NCBI GenBank assembly: GCA_002387325.1
Contig: DGIN01000034.1
Coordinates: 1-14,535 of the forward strand
DNA length: 14,535 bases
Reading direction: 5' to 3'
DNA from: Bacteroidales bacterium UBA4621
GTDB lineage: Bacteria > Bacteroidota > Bacteroidia > Bacteroidales > Paludibacteraceae
This document shows, one piece after another, positions 1-7,083 of the stretch (within the stretch, counting starts at the first letter, position 1; the number at the start of each line of letters is the position of its first letter). Under the pieces are notes generated by a model. It worked only from the letters and a program-made list of their open reading frames with translations, was not told the DNA's origin and did not search any database. The translations under genes and the position numbers were made by a program.

Positions 1-6
1 ACGCTG

Positions 7-14
7 CAAAGGTA
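7..14 (-). promoter_or_regulatory. Possible -7 element of a leftward promoter
   Basis: On the minus strand this reads TACCTTTG followed by CAG, which matches the Bacteroidota -7 consensus TAnnTTTG. It would fire leftward, out of the window, toward a gene that cannot be seen. No matching -33 TTG was found at the expected distance of about 20 bases, so only half of the promoter is supported. Confidence 0.35.
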
Positions 15-107
15 AAGCATAAAATGTATATTTTTTGCATACACTGCTTATTTTGGGGAATCATCATCCGGTTCTACTGCGGTTTGCTCTGCTTTTCTTA
101 CGGTCTA

Positions 108-139
108 TTTGCACATATAAAAAAAAACGTGTATCTTTG
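108..139 (+). promoter_or_regulatory. Bacteroidota-type promoter of the methyltransferase gene
   Basis: A -33 TTTG at 108-111 and a -7 TATCTTTG at 132-139 are separated by 20 bases, close to the known consensus of the Bacteroidota primary sigma factor. The expected transcription start is about 144-148, almost on the ATG at 148. The mRNA would therefore have almost no leader, or none. Confidence 0.7.
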
Positions 140-147
140 CAGACGAA

Positions 148-960
148 ATGCAGATGAAAAACACGCTCTACCGCATCGGCGCATACCTGCGTCATCATCT
201 CACCGCATGGAACACGGGGGGCGAGGGTATTCATTCCCCGTACCTCTTTTATTTGGTACGTATGTTGATGTACGACACCAATGCCTACTATTGCTTTACG
301 CCGATAGAGGAACGCCGGCAGGCTATGCTCCACTCCGACCGGAAAATAGAGATAACGGATCTGGGGTCCGGAACCGCCGGCAACGGTGCTGTTTATCAGC
401 GCAGCATAGCCGACATAGCCCGCACGGGACTGGAGACCCCGCGGGTAGGGCAACTGCTGTTCAAATGGATTGTCTGCCTCGGACACGAAGCACAACGCCC
501 ACTGGAAATCGTAGAACTCGGCACTTCCCTTGGTATCACCACCGCCTACCTGGCAGCCGCCGATTCCAGCAACCGAATAACCACATTCGAAGGCTGCCCC
601 ACAGTGGCAGACATAGCACGCCACAACTGGGAGAAACTGAACCTGCACAATATATATCTTATAGAAGGAAACATCGACAACACACTATATAATTACGCGC
701 ACGAGAAAATAGACATTGCTTTCATAGATGCCAACCATACCTATGAAGCCACATTGCGGTATTTTGACTATATAGCGGCATTGGCACATGAGAAGAGTAT
801 TCTTGTTATTGACGACATCCACCATTCGCCGCAAATGCATGCGGCATGGCAACATATTTGCGGACATCCACAAGTTACGTCCACTATGGATATTTGGAAC
901 GCAGGCATCGTATTTTTCGATTCGCATTTTCTACACCGGAACTACACTCTACGGATATGA
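148..960 (+). CDS. Class I SAM-dependent methyltransferase, substrate unknown
   Basis: This 270-residue protein has a Rossmann-type S-adenosylmethionine-binding fold. Motif I is IVELGTSLGIT at residues 121-131. An acidic residue ending strand 2 (E148 in TTFEGCP) should bind the SAM ribose. FIDANHTY at 192-199 and ILVIDDIHHSP at 218-228 are the later core strands and resemble the O-methyltransferase branch. The N-terminal block GIHSPYLFYLVR (28-39) is outside the core and looks typical of a Bacteroidota subfamily. No signal peptide or membrane segment is visible, so it is cytoplasmic. The acceptor substrate cannot be read from the sequence. The start could be the ATG at 148 or the one at 154; both lie just downstream of the promoter. 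Its stop overlaps the next start as ATGA, so the adenosyltransferase downstream is probably translated by coupling. Confidence 0.85.
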   Translation: MQMKNTLYRIGAYLRHHLTAWNTGGEGIHSPYLFYLVRMLMYDTNAYYCFTPIEERRQAMLHSDRKIEITDLGSGTAGNGAVYQRSIADIARTGLETPRVGQLLFKWIVCLGHEAQRPLEIVELGTSLGITTAYLAAADSSNRITTFEGCPTVADIARHNWEKLNLHNIYLIEGNIDNTLYNYAHEKIDIAFIDANHTYEATLRYFDYIAALAHEKSILVIDDIHHSPQMHAAWQHICGHPQVTSTMDIWNAGIVFFDSHFLHRNYTLRI

Positions 961-1484
961 GTATTTATACCAAAACAGGCGACAACGGGGAGACCTCGCT
1001 GGCTGACTGCCGGCGTGTCAGCAAAGCAGACCCGCGTCTTGAGACATACGGCACGGCAGACGAACTGAACGCATGGGTAGGAATGCTCCGTGCGGCGTTG
1101 CAGCAAGTGTCCGCGTGCAGGGACTCCGACGCCCAACTCTTGTGGATACAGAACAAACTATTCAATCTCGGTGCCTCATTGAGTGCCGCACCGGGGGAAT
1201 GGCTTACGGCGGACGATACCGCGCAAATAGAACATTGGATTGATGATATGCAAGCCTCCCTTCCGCCGTTGCGGGCGTTTATACTCCCCGCCGGAAGCGA
1301 ATTGGTGGCACGCTGCCATATATGCCGCACCGTAACACGGCGTTTGGAACGGCTGATGGTGGCTGTCGGACACCTGCACCCCGAAGAACGGCGGTTTGTC
1401 AACCGGTTGAGCGATTATTTCTTTGTTTTGTCACGCAGTATGGGAGAGAAAGAGCATATTACAATGGCAATTTGGCACAAGTAA
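957..1484 (+). CDS. ATP:cob(I)alamin adenosyltransferase, PduO type
   Basis: This 175-residue enzyme transfers the adenosyl group of ATP to cob(I)alamin, making the coenzyme B12 used by radical mutases. Diagnostic segments are the N-terminal ATP-binding block YTKTGDNGETSL (residues 4-15), TYGTADELNAWVG (30-42), LFNLGASLS (68-76), and the C-terminal helix CRTVTRRLERL (123-133), which carries the arginines conserved in the PduO family. RFVNRLSDYFFVLSR (146-160) is the usual final helix. The length fits a single-domain PduO protein. I chose the ATG at 957 because the family begins directly with this block and because it overlaps the methyltransferase stop as ATGA. An in-frame upstream ATG at 846 would add 37 unrelated residues from inside that gene. 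Family symbols in use include cobO, pduO and mmaB; none is preferred here. Confidence 0.93.
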   Translation: MSIYTKTGDNGETSLADCRRVSKADPRLETYGTADELNAWVGMLRAALQQVSACRDSDAQLLWIQNKLFNLGASLSAAPGEWLTADDTAQIEHWIDDMQASLPPLRAFILPAGSELVARCHICRTVTRRLERLMVAVGHLHPEERRFVNRLSDYFFVLSRSMGEKEHITMAIWHK

Positions 1485-1559
1485 ACGTCTTTTGGATACG
1501 TAGTGTCAATTAAACGCAGCAACAAAATGCCGAAAAATGTGAAATGTTACAAAAAATAC

Positions 1560-1590
1560 TTGCACAGACCGAAAGTTTTTACTACTTTTG
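1560..1590 (+). promoter_or_regulatory. Promoter of the DUF2795-porPKLMN operon
   Basis: A -33 TTG at 1560-1562 and a -7 TACTTTTG at 1583-1590 are 20 bases apart, a good match to the Bacteroidota consensus. The expected transcription start near 1596 gives a leader of about 125 nt before the DUF2795 ATG at 1721. No equally good promoter was seen between here and porN, so this is the likely main promoter of the T9SS operon. Confidence 0.7.
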
Positions 1591-1601
1591 CACGATAATT
1601 T

Positions 1602-1685
1602 CGAGAAAGAGTACCGTTTAGGGGGTGGTCAGTCGTGCCTGCACGACGCTTTCTTGTTTTATATCTAACTAACAATCAGTTGGTT
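1602..1685 (+). promoter_or_regulatory. Structured 5' leader of the T9SS operon
   Basis: The leader can fold into nested stems. An outer 8-bp stem pairs CGAGAAAG (1602-1609) with CTTTCTTG (1649-1656), with one G-U pair. It encloses GTCGTG (1632-1637) paired with CACGAC (1642-1647) over a CCTG loop, and a possible weak ACC/GGT pairing at 1613-1615 and 1624-1626, giving a three-way-junction shape. A separate 7-bp hairpin pairs AACTAAC (1667-1673) with GTTGGTT (1679-1685). I recognise no known riboswitch class. The first structure is followed by TTTT, so it could instead end a short small RNA of about 60 nt or act as an attenuator. The pairings are seen in the sequence; the function is inference. 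Confidence 0.4.
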
Positions 1686-1720
1686 GCAAACACGTAATAA
1701 CTTATAACTTTTGACGAAAA

Positions 1721-1948
1721 ATGTATTGGACGTTGGAGTTGGCATCGAAATTGGAAGATGCGCCTTGGCCTGCCACCAAAGATGAGTTGTTGGATTATGC
1801 CAACCGCATCGGTGCACCTATGGAAGTTATTGAAAATCTCCAGGAGTTGGAGGATGACGATGAAGAAGTGTACGACAGCATCATAGATATATGGCCGGAC
1901 TATCCGACCAACGATGAGGATTTCTTCTTTAATGAAGACGAGTATTGA
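1721..1948 (+). CDS. Small acidic DUF2795 protein
   Basis: This 75-residue, strongly acidic protein belongs to the DUF2795 family as found in Bacteroidota. Its N-terminal half (MYWTLELASKLEDAPWPATKD, read in two parts as residues 1-15 and 16-21) and the region GAPMEVIENLQELED (31-45) form the recognisable domain. The C-terminal part is rich in Asp and Glu and ends in DFFFNEDEY. There is no signal peptide, so it should be cytoplasmic. The molecular function of the family is not established. It is the first gene of the transcript that continues into porP; the gap from its stop at 1948 to the porP GTG at 1972 is 23 bases. The codon pattern and position make it a real gene despite its size. Confidence 0.88.
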   Translation: MYWTLELASKLEDAPWPATKDELLDYANRIGAPMEVIENLQELEDDDEEVYDSIIDIWPDYPTNDEDFFFNEDEY

Positions 1949-1971
1949 GCAATCATACAGAGAATAGAAAT

Positions 1972-2925
1972 GTGAAAAAGTACATTGTCCTGGCTCTGAT
2001 GGTCTTTACCGCCGCCCTCTCACGGGCGCAGTTTGACCCGCAAATGGGACAATATATGTATTTGCCGACAGCCTACAATCCCGCAGCGGCGGGAGAGGGC
2101 GATTTGATGAAAGTGGCAGGTATGCACCGTATGCAATACGTGGATATCAAAAATGCCCCGATGACCACTTGGTTTTCATTCTCTTCGCCCTTTGTAATAG
2201 GCAAAACACGACATGGCGCGGGGGTACGTTTTCTGAACGACCGGTACGGGCTCTTTACCAATCAGGCATTCCATATACAGTATGCCTATCGGCAGAAAAT
2301 AGGGAAAGGCTATTTGAGTTTTGGCATTGATTTGGGATTTATCAATGTCGGTTTCAAAGGGGACAGTGTGAACCTGAAAGACTTGAGCGGTTCCGACTAT
2401 TTCGATCAAACCGACGAGGTGATACCCAAAGGAAGCAAATCGGGAATGTCTTTTGATATGGGACTCGGTATCTACTACTCCACCTCCACTTGGTGGGTGG
2501 GAGGCAGTTACGGACACCTGACCCAACCGAAAATCGACTGGGACGACTACTCCACATTGCGCCTGCACGGCACAATGTATGTGGCGGGAGGCTACAACTA
2601 CCGTTTCCAAGACCATCGGGAATGGCAACTCAAGCCAAGTGCGATGCTGATGTCCGATTTCCGCTCGTGGGACTTGAATGCCACTTTGCTGTGCGAATAC
2701 AAAGACAAATACAGATGGGGATTGGGCTACCGTATCGCAGGAAGCGTGAACATACTGGTCAATATCGACATTATCTCGGGGTTGCAGTTAGGGTACAGTT
2801 GCGAACTGCCGACCAGCAAACTCCTGCTTGAGAGTTACGGCTCTCACGAGATTTATCTGGCTTACGGATTTGATATTCTGAGACCCAAACGTACTAATAA
2901 ATATAAAAGCGTACGATACCTGTAA
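1972..2925 (+). CDS. porP: PorP/SprF family type IX secretion system membrane protein
   Basis: PorP proteins are beta-strand-rich membrane proteins of the T9SS, related to SprF of gliding bacteria and thought to sit at the outer membrane with PorK and PorN. The mature N-terminus, FDPQMGQYMYLPTAYNPAAAG, split here as FDPQMGQYMYLP and TAYNPAAAG, is the family signature. The rest alternates short aromatic-rich strands and ends in YLAYGFDILRPKRTNKYKSVRYL. I chose the GTG at 1972 because it gives a clean signal peptide (KKYIVLALMVFTAALSRA, cleavage before QF) and 317 residues. An in-frame TTG at 1945 that overlaps the preceding stop would add nine polar residues before the signal peptide. An out-of-frame ATG at 1970 is followed at once by TGA. 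It is the first of five consecutive T9SS genes. Confidence 0.9.
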   Translation: MKKYIVLALMVFTAALSRAQFDPQMGQYMYLPTAYNPAAAGEGDLMKVAGMHRMQYVDIKNAPMTTWFSFSSPFVIGKTRHGAGVRFLNDRYGLFTNQAFHIQYAYRQKIGKGYLSFGIDLGFINVGFKGDSVNLKDLSGSDYFDQTDEVIPKGSKSGMSFDMGLGIYYSTSTWWVGGSYGHLTQPKIDWDDYSTLRLHGTMYVAGGYNYRFQDHREWQLKPSAMLMSDFRSWDLNATLLCEYKDKYRWGLGYRIAGSVNILVNIDIISGLQLGYSCELPTSKLLLESYGSHEIYLAYGFDILRPKRTNKYKSVRYL

Positions 2926-2935
2926 AATGTCGGGT

Positions 2936-2979
2936 GGATACCGAGAGGATGCCGAGTGGACACGCATAGGACAGACACC
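2936..2979 (+). repeat. Degenerate 11-bp-period repeat between porP and porK
   Basis: GGA recurs every 11 bases at 2936, 2947, 2958 and 2969. The first two units, GGATACCGAGA and GGATGCCGAGT, differ at two positions; the last two are more diverged. The surrounding spacer also repeats CCTGTAAAA (2919-2927 and 2979-2987) and ACAGACAC (2971-2978 and 2990-2997). The 122-base gap is the longest inside the por operon. No hairpin terminator or good promoter was found in it. Confidence 0.55.
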
Positions 2980-3047
2980 CTGTAAAAGAACAGACACGAC
3001 TGCTTTTGTAAACTTGTTTTTAAGAAATAAATACTTAACATACAGAT

Positions 3048-4397
3048 ATGAAACTGACTAAGATTCTTCCATTGGTTGCACTGATTATTGCATTGGCAGG
3101 TTGCAATAAACCCGCCGGTGAACTGGTAGGTGCGCGCAACCCGGGAAACTTCAAAGAGGCAAACCCCTACGGTATGGTGTTTATCAAAAAGGGGTCTTTT
3201 ATGATGGGGGCCAACACGCAGTCTGCCGTGTTTGAACAACAGGACAACATCATGATGGCTACTGTGGAGGCTTTTTGGATGGACGAAACAGAAATTACCA
3301 ACAACGAATATATGCAGTTCGTCAATTGGGTTCGGGACTCTATCGCTATGACATACCTCGTGGCGGCAGGTATGACCGATTTTGCCGTCCAGCCAAAAGA
3401 CGAAGACTTTGACGAGGATAACTTTACACTCAACTGGCGGCAGAAAATTCCTTGGAACAGCAAAGACGAAGATATCGTCGATGCTCTGTCTCCGATGTAC
3501 TATTCCGATGGCAAGACCTTGAAAACCAACTTCCTGCACTACCGTTACGAGTGGGTTAACTATGACGAGGCTGTACTGCAACGCAATAAGTTCGATGTGG
3601 CAACCAGCCGCTATCCTGAAGGGGCTTCTGTCCGTGTGGATACATTCTGGGTGGACGAGAACGGCGGTATCCTGGACAGCACCATCATCCGTCCGTTGCG
3701 TGAACCGAGCGATCTGCTCACCAAGAAGATTATCTGTATCTATCCCGATACACTGGTATGGCGTCGCGATTTCCAGTTCTCGTTCAACGACCCTATGCTA
3801 CATATGTATTTCAAGCACCCGGGATATGCCGAATATCCGGTAGTAGGCGTTACATGGGAGCAGGCACATGCTTTCTGCAATTGGCGTACCATGCTATTCA
3901 ACTCGCATAGCAGCACACCTGCACAGGACTACCGCCTGCCCACCGAAGCACAATGGGAATATGCCGCACGCGGCGGACGCAAAATGGCGATGTACCCGTG
4001 GGGCGGCAACTACGCCCGTGACGGCAAAGGATGTTTCCTTGCCAACTTCAAGCCCTACCGCGGTGCTTACAACGATGATACGGGAACCACTACCACCAAG
4101 GTGGCACAATACCGCCCGAATGATTTCGGACTCTTTGATATGGCGGGTAACGTAGCAGAGTGGACCAACAGTGCTTACCAGACGACATCCAACACTACGG
4201 TACACGACCTCAATCCCGACTATTCCTATATGGCACGCAAAGCCGACCCTGACATTCTCAAACGCAAGGTCATCAAGGGTGGCAGTTGGAAAGACATCAG
4301 TTATTTCCTCCAGTGTGGTGTCCGTACCTATGAATACCAGTATGAGAGCCGCCCGTATATAGGTTTCCGTTGCGTACGTGCTTACATCGGCGATTAA
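3048..4397 (+). CDS. porK: T9SS ring lipoprotein PorK/GldK
   Basis: This 449-residue lipoprotein has a signal peptide ending in a lipobox (ALAGC, acylated Cys19), which directs it to the outer-membrane periplasmic face. In Porphyromonas, PorK and PorN are known to form the periplasmic ring of the T9SS. The protein has a formylglycine-generating-enzyme (sulfatase-modifying factor) fold: TEITNNEYMQFVNWV at 81-95, a long insertion, then VGVTWEQAHAFCNWR near 265-280, YRLPTEAQWEYAARGG near 295-310, GLFDMAGNVAEWTNS near 360-375, VIKGGSWKD near 408-416 and YIGFRCVRA at the end. GldK/PorK proteins use this fold structurally rather than as an enzyme. The total length is somewhat below that of P. gingivalis PorK. 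It lies 122 bases after porP and 57 before porL. Confidence 0.95.
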   Translation: MKLTKILPLVALIIALAGCNKPAGELVGARNPGNFKEANPYGMVFIKKGSFMMGANTQSAVFEQQDNIMMATVEAFWMDETEITNNEYMQFVNWVRDSIAMTYLVAAGMTDFAVQPKDEDFDEDNFTLNWRQKIPWNSKDEDIVDALSPMYYSDGKTLKTNFLHYRYEWVNYDEAVLQRNKFDVATSRYPEGASVRVDTFWVDENGGILDSTIIRPLREPSDLLTKKIICIYPDTLVWRRDFQFSFNDPMLHMYFKHPGYAEYPVVGVTWEQAHAFCNWRTMLFNSHSSTPAQDYRLPTEAQWEYAARGGRKMAMYPWGGNYARDGKGCFLANFKPYRGAYNDDTGTTTTKVAQYRPNDFGLFDMAGNVAEWTNSAYQTTSNTTVHDLNPDYSYMARKADPDILKRKVIKGGSWKDISYFLQCGVRTYEYQYESRPYIGFRCVRAYIGD

Positions 4398-4454
4398 TCC
4401 ATTTGACAAAAGATTGTATATAATACCAAAAACTAACTAAAAAACTAACATTTT

Positions 4455-5450
4455 ATGGCAACAGAAGAAAATGTAGGCAAACAGAAAGGACTATGGGCAA
4501 AGTTTATGCACTGGTACGAGTCCTACAAAGGCAAAAACGTAGTAAACATTGTGTATTCAGTCGGTGCATCCGTGGTTATCATCGGTGCATTGTTCAAGAT
4601 ATTACACTGGCCGGGGGCAAGTCAAGTGCTTATGGTAGGTATGTTTACCGAGTCATTCCTATTCCTTATCGGTACATTGGACAAGCCACATCCTGAGTTC
4701 CACTGGGAGAACGTGTTCCCGCAACTGCTCGAGTTCGGTGCCAAACCGGAACTGTTGGAGGAAAAATCTCACCAGGCACGTCCTACATTGCTCGGTGCCG
4801 GCGTGGCAGATGGTACGACTCCTATGGCTACCGGTGCTCCTGTGGCTTCACCTCGCGCTAATATGCCTTCGCTGAGCGATGGAGAAATGGCGGCTCTCAA
4901 AGACGGTATCACCGATTTGGCAAAGACCGCTGCACAACTCTCCGAACTCGGCAAAGTGGCCACTTCCACCTCCAACCTCGAAAACAAATTGGCGGCTGCA
5001 GGCGAGGCAGCTGATAAATTCGCTTCCGCACAAAATACTCTGGTCAATGCTTCTGCGGCTCTCGGCAACTCGTTTGCCGCTGCTTCCGACAAACTCAACA
5101 AGAGTACCGACGGATTAGATACCGCTTATGATGCAGTCCGTACCGAGATGCAGAAAGTAGTGGATGGTACCAAGGGCTACCAGCAATCCGTAGAACAAGT
5201 ATCTGCCAAAGTGGGAGCACTCAATTCGATTTACGAACTCCAACTCAATACCATTCAAGCCCAAGTGGATGCTTACAAAGCACAGAAAGCATCGATAGAT
5301 GCTGTTTCTGCTAATGTAGAGGCTATACATACTGCCGCTCAGGAAGCACAAAAGAACCACGAAGCGTATGCTGCGGCATCGGCAAAACTGGCAAAACAAG
5401 TGGCTGACCTCAACAACATCTATGGCAATATGCTCAATGCTTTGGCATAA
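4455..5450 (+). CDS. porL: T9SS inner-membrane motor protein PorL/GldL
   Basis: PorL and PorM make the proton-motive-force-driven motor of the T9SS. Two membrane helices are visible, about residues 29-49 (VVNIVYSVGASVVIIGALFK) and 56-75 (SQVLMVGMFTESFLFLIGTL), joined by the family motif KILHWPGA. Helix 2 holds Glu66 (FTES), which corresponds to the conserved intramembrane glutamate required for proton transfer; Lys48 lies at the end of helix 1. The remaining 250 residues are cytoplasmic: an Ala/Gly/Pro-rich linker (about 105-135), then a long helical, coiled-coil-like tail rich in Ala, Lys and Gln. Length is 331 residues, slightly above the usual length. The A-rich sequence before the ATG is typical of Bacteroidota ribosome binding. 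Confidence 0.96.
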   Translation: MATEENVGKQKGLWAKFMHWYESYKGKNVVNIVYSVGASVVIIGALFKILHWPGASQVLMVGMFTESFLFLIGTLDKPHPEFHWENVFPQLLEFGAKPELLEEKSHQARPTLLGAGVADGTTPMATGAPVASPRANMPSLSDGEMAALKDGITDLAKTAAQLSELGKVATSTSNLENKLAAAGEAADKFASAQNTLVNASAALGNSFAAASDKLNKSTDGLDTAYDAVRTEMQKVVDGTKGYQQSVEQVSAKVGALNSIYELQLNTIQAQVDAYKAQKASIDAVSANVEAIHTAAQEAQKNHEAYAAASAKLAKQVADLNNIYGNMLNALA

Positions 5451-5459
5451 CCCTGTATG

Positions 5460-5487
5460 TTAATTGTTAATTATTAATTGTTAATTG
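5460..5487 (+). repeat. Two 14-bp TTAATTGTTAATT tandem units between porL and porM
   Basis: TTAATTGTTAATTA (5460-5473) is followed at once by TTAATTGTTAATTG (5474-5487), differing only in the last base. The tract fills most of the 46-base porL-porM spacer and contains no termination signal. Similar TTAATT-rich tracts occur at 8151-8172 and in the truB-queA gap, suggesting a dispersed AT-rich intergenic repeat. Confidence 0.6.
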
Positions 5488-5496
5488 AATTGACGT

Positions 5497-7065
5497 ATGG
5501 GTGGAGCAAAAAACTGTCCGGAAACCCCGAGACAAAAAATGATTGGTATGATGTACTTGGTGCTCACCGCTATGTTGGCGTTGAACGTAAGTACAGACAT
5601 CCTGAATGGTTTCAAATTGGTGGATGACAGTCTGCACTCTTCAATGGAGGCTTCGGTTACACGCAACGAGAAATTGTATCGCGATTTCAAAGCGGCTGCC
5701 GACCAAAACCCGGAGAAAATGCAGGAGTGGCACGTCCACGCCCTCGAACTGAAACATCGTGCAGACAGTCTCTATAACTACATTCAGGACTTTAAGACGC
5801 AGATTGCCATTCTTGCCGATGGGCAGAAAGATGTGGAAGAGCGTGAGCAGGCTACCGGTGACGGAACAAGAAATATCGTAGGAAACGACAACTTGGATGT
5901 AGCCGCACAATATGCTATTGTGGAAGGTAATGGTACTGTCCTTAAAAATATGGTGGCTATGTACCGCGACTATATCGTAAATTTGGCAGAGAATGATGCC
6001 GAACTGCGCAATGAGTTTACACGTGTCTTCTCCACCGACAGGGGTTGGAACGCTCACGAGCAAGACTCTTGCGATTGGGAAGTGGCTATCTTTGAAGGTA
6101 TGCCGGTAGGTGCCTGCATCACTATCCTCACCAAAATGCAAAATGATGTCCGTACCACAGAAAGCGAGATGATCCAATACCTTATGGATCGTACCGATGC
6201 CGGCGACTTGCGTGTAAACAAACTGAATGCCTATATCATTCCGAAATCCGATTACGTAATTCGTGGTGGTAAGTATTCCGCACAAATTATCCTTGCTGCG
6301 GTCGATTCCACGCAACGTCCGGAATACTACGTTGAGGGGCAGCGTATAAACGATCAAGGTCTTTATGAAGTAGTGGCCAATTCGGTCGGACTGCGTAAGT
6401 TCCAAGGACAAATCGCCTATATGAACCCGGCATCGGGTGAAATGGAATATCTGCCTTTTGAGAGTGAATATACAGTCGGTGAACCGAGTGTTACGATCTC
6501 CAACAACGACCTCAACATTATGTATCGAGGCTACAACAACCAGTTCTCTATTTCAGTTCCGGGAGTTAGCAACGAAAAGGTCAAGGTGGATGTAGCAGGT
6601 GCTTCCGTAACGCGCAACGGCGGTATGTGGATTATCAAACCCGGTGACGCAGCAAAAAAAGTAACTATCAGTGTGTCTGCCGAGTTGGAAGGAAGAATGC
6701 AACCGATGGGGTCGCGTGAGTATCGTGTCAAAGCCTTGCCGAAACCTGGTGCTTATTTCAAGAGTGGCGAAACCGAATATCAGGATGGCAATATCGCACG
6801 TGGTGCATTGCTCAACCCGAATGCCACGGTTATCGCAAGTTACGGTCCAGACGGTCTGCTTGACCTGCCGTTTAAGATTACTTCTTTCAAAGTTAATATC
6901 AACGGTGTTATTACGGAAGCCAAAGGTGATCGTTTCACCAAAGACCAGATGAACCGTCTGAGCAAACTGAAAAAGGGTGCTATCGTGGTCATTACCGACA
7001 TTCACGCCAAAGGTCCTAACGGAAAGGATACACGTTTGAGTCCTATTCCTCTCTCTTTGAACTAA
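5497..7065 (+). CDS. porM: T9SS motor shaft protein PorM/GldM
   Basis: PorM spans the periplasm from the inner-membrane motor to the PorK/PorN ring and is believed to pass on the energy harvested by PorL. The N-terminus ETPRQKMIGMMYLVLTAMLA (residues 9-28) is the family signature, and the single membrane helix is about residues 15-33. The rest is periplasmic. In solved GldM/PorM structures this part forms four domains as a dimer: a helical first domain (here about 35-225, rich in charged helices) followed by beta domains. The segment YRVKALPKPGAYFKSG (about residues 409-424) lies near the boundary with the last domain. Length, 522 residues, is normal. The gap to porN is 18 bases. No signal peptide is cleaved; the helix anchors the protein. 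Confidence 0.96.
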   Translation: MGGAKNCPETPRQKMIGMMYLVLTAMLALNVSTDILNGFKLVDDSLHSSMEASVTRNEKLYRDFKAAADQNPEKMQEWHVHALELKHRADSLYNYIQDFKTQIAILADGQKDVEEREQATGDGTRNIVGNDNLDVAAQYAIVEGNGTVLKNMVAMYRDYIVNLAENDAELRNEFTRVFSTDRGWNAHEQDSCDWEVAIFEGMPVGACITILTKMQNDVRTTESEMIQYLMDRTDAGDLRVNKLNAYIIPKSDYVIRGGKYSAQIILAAVDSTQRPEYYVEGQRINDQGLYEVVANSVGLRKFQGQIAYMNPASGEMEYLPFESEYTVGEPSVTISNNDLNIMYRGYNNQFSISVPGVSNEKVKVDVAGASVTRNGGMWIIKPGDAAKKVTISVSAELEGRMQPMGSREYRVKALPKPGAYFKSGETEYQDGNIARGALLNPNATVIASYGPDGLLDLPFKITSFKVNINGVITEAKGDRFTKDQMNRLSKLKKGAIVVITDIHAKGPNGKDTRLSPIPLSLN

Positions 7066-7083
7066 TTAAATCACAACAAAATA

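Noticed and set aside
24..692. Long open frame on the plus strand and an antisense one at 64-648 over the methyltransferase gene
   Set aside because: Their translations are rich in Arg, His, Pro or Cys with no recognisable domain, while the third frame over the same DNA encodes clear SAM-binding motifs.
1602..1656. Known riboswitch (cobalamin, preQ1, fluoride, SAH or SAM) in the operon leader
   Set aside because: None of the conserved core strings of these classes could be found; cobalamin was considered because an adenosyltransferase gene lies upstream, but that gene is not controlled by this leader.
1705..1713. TAACTTTTG just before the DUF2795 ATG as a second promoter; a similar string occurs at 10805-10813
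   Set aside because: The spacing within the motif is one base too long, and no TTG lies at the proper distance upstream.
3001..3008. TGCTTTTG as an internal promoter for porK
   Set aside because: It misses the conserved A of TAnnTTTG and has no -33 element 19-21 bases upstream.
2862..3581. 239-codon minus-strand open frame over the porP end, spacer and porK start
   Set aside because: It is antisense to two strongly supported T9SS genes and to the repeat spacer; no domain is recognisable.
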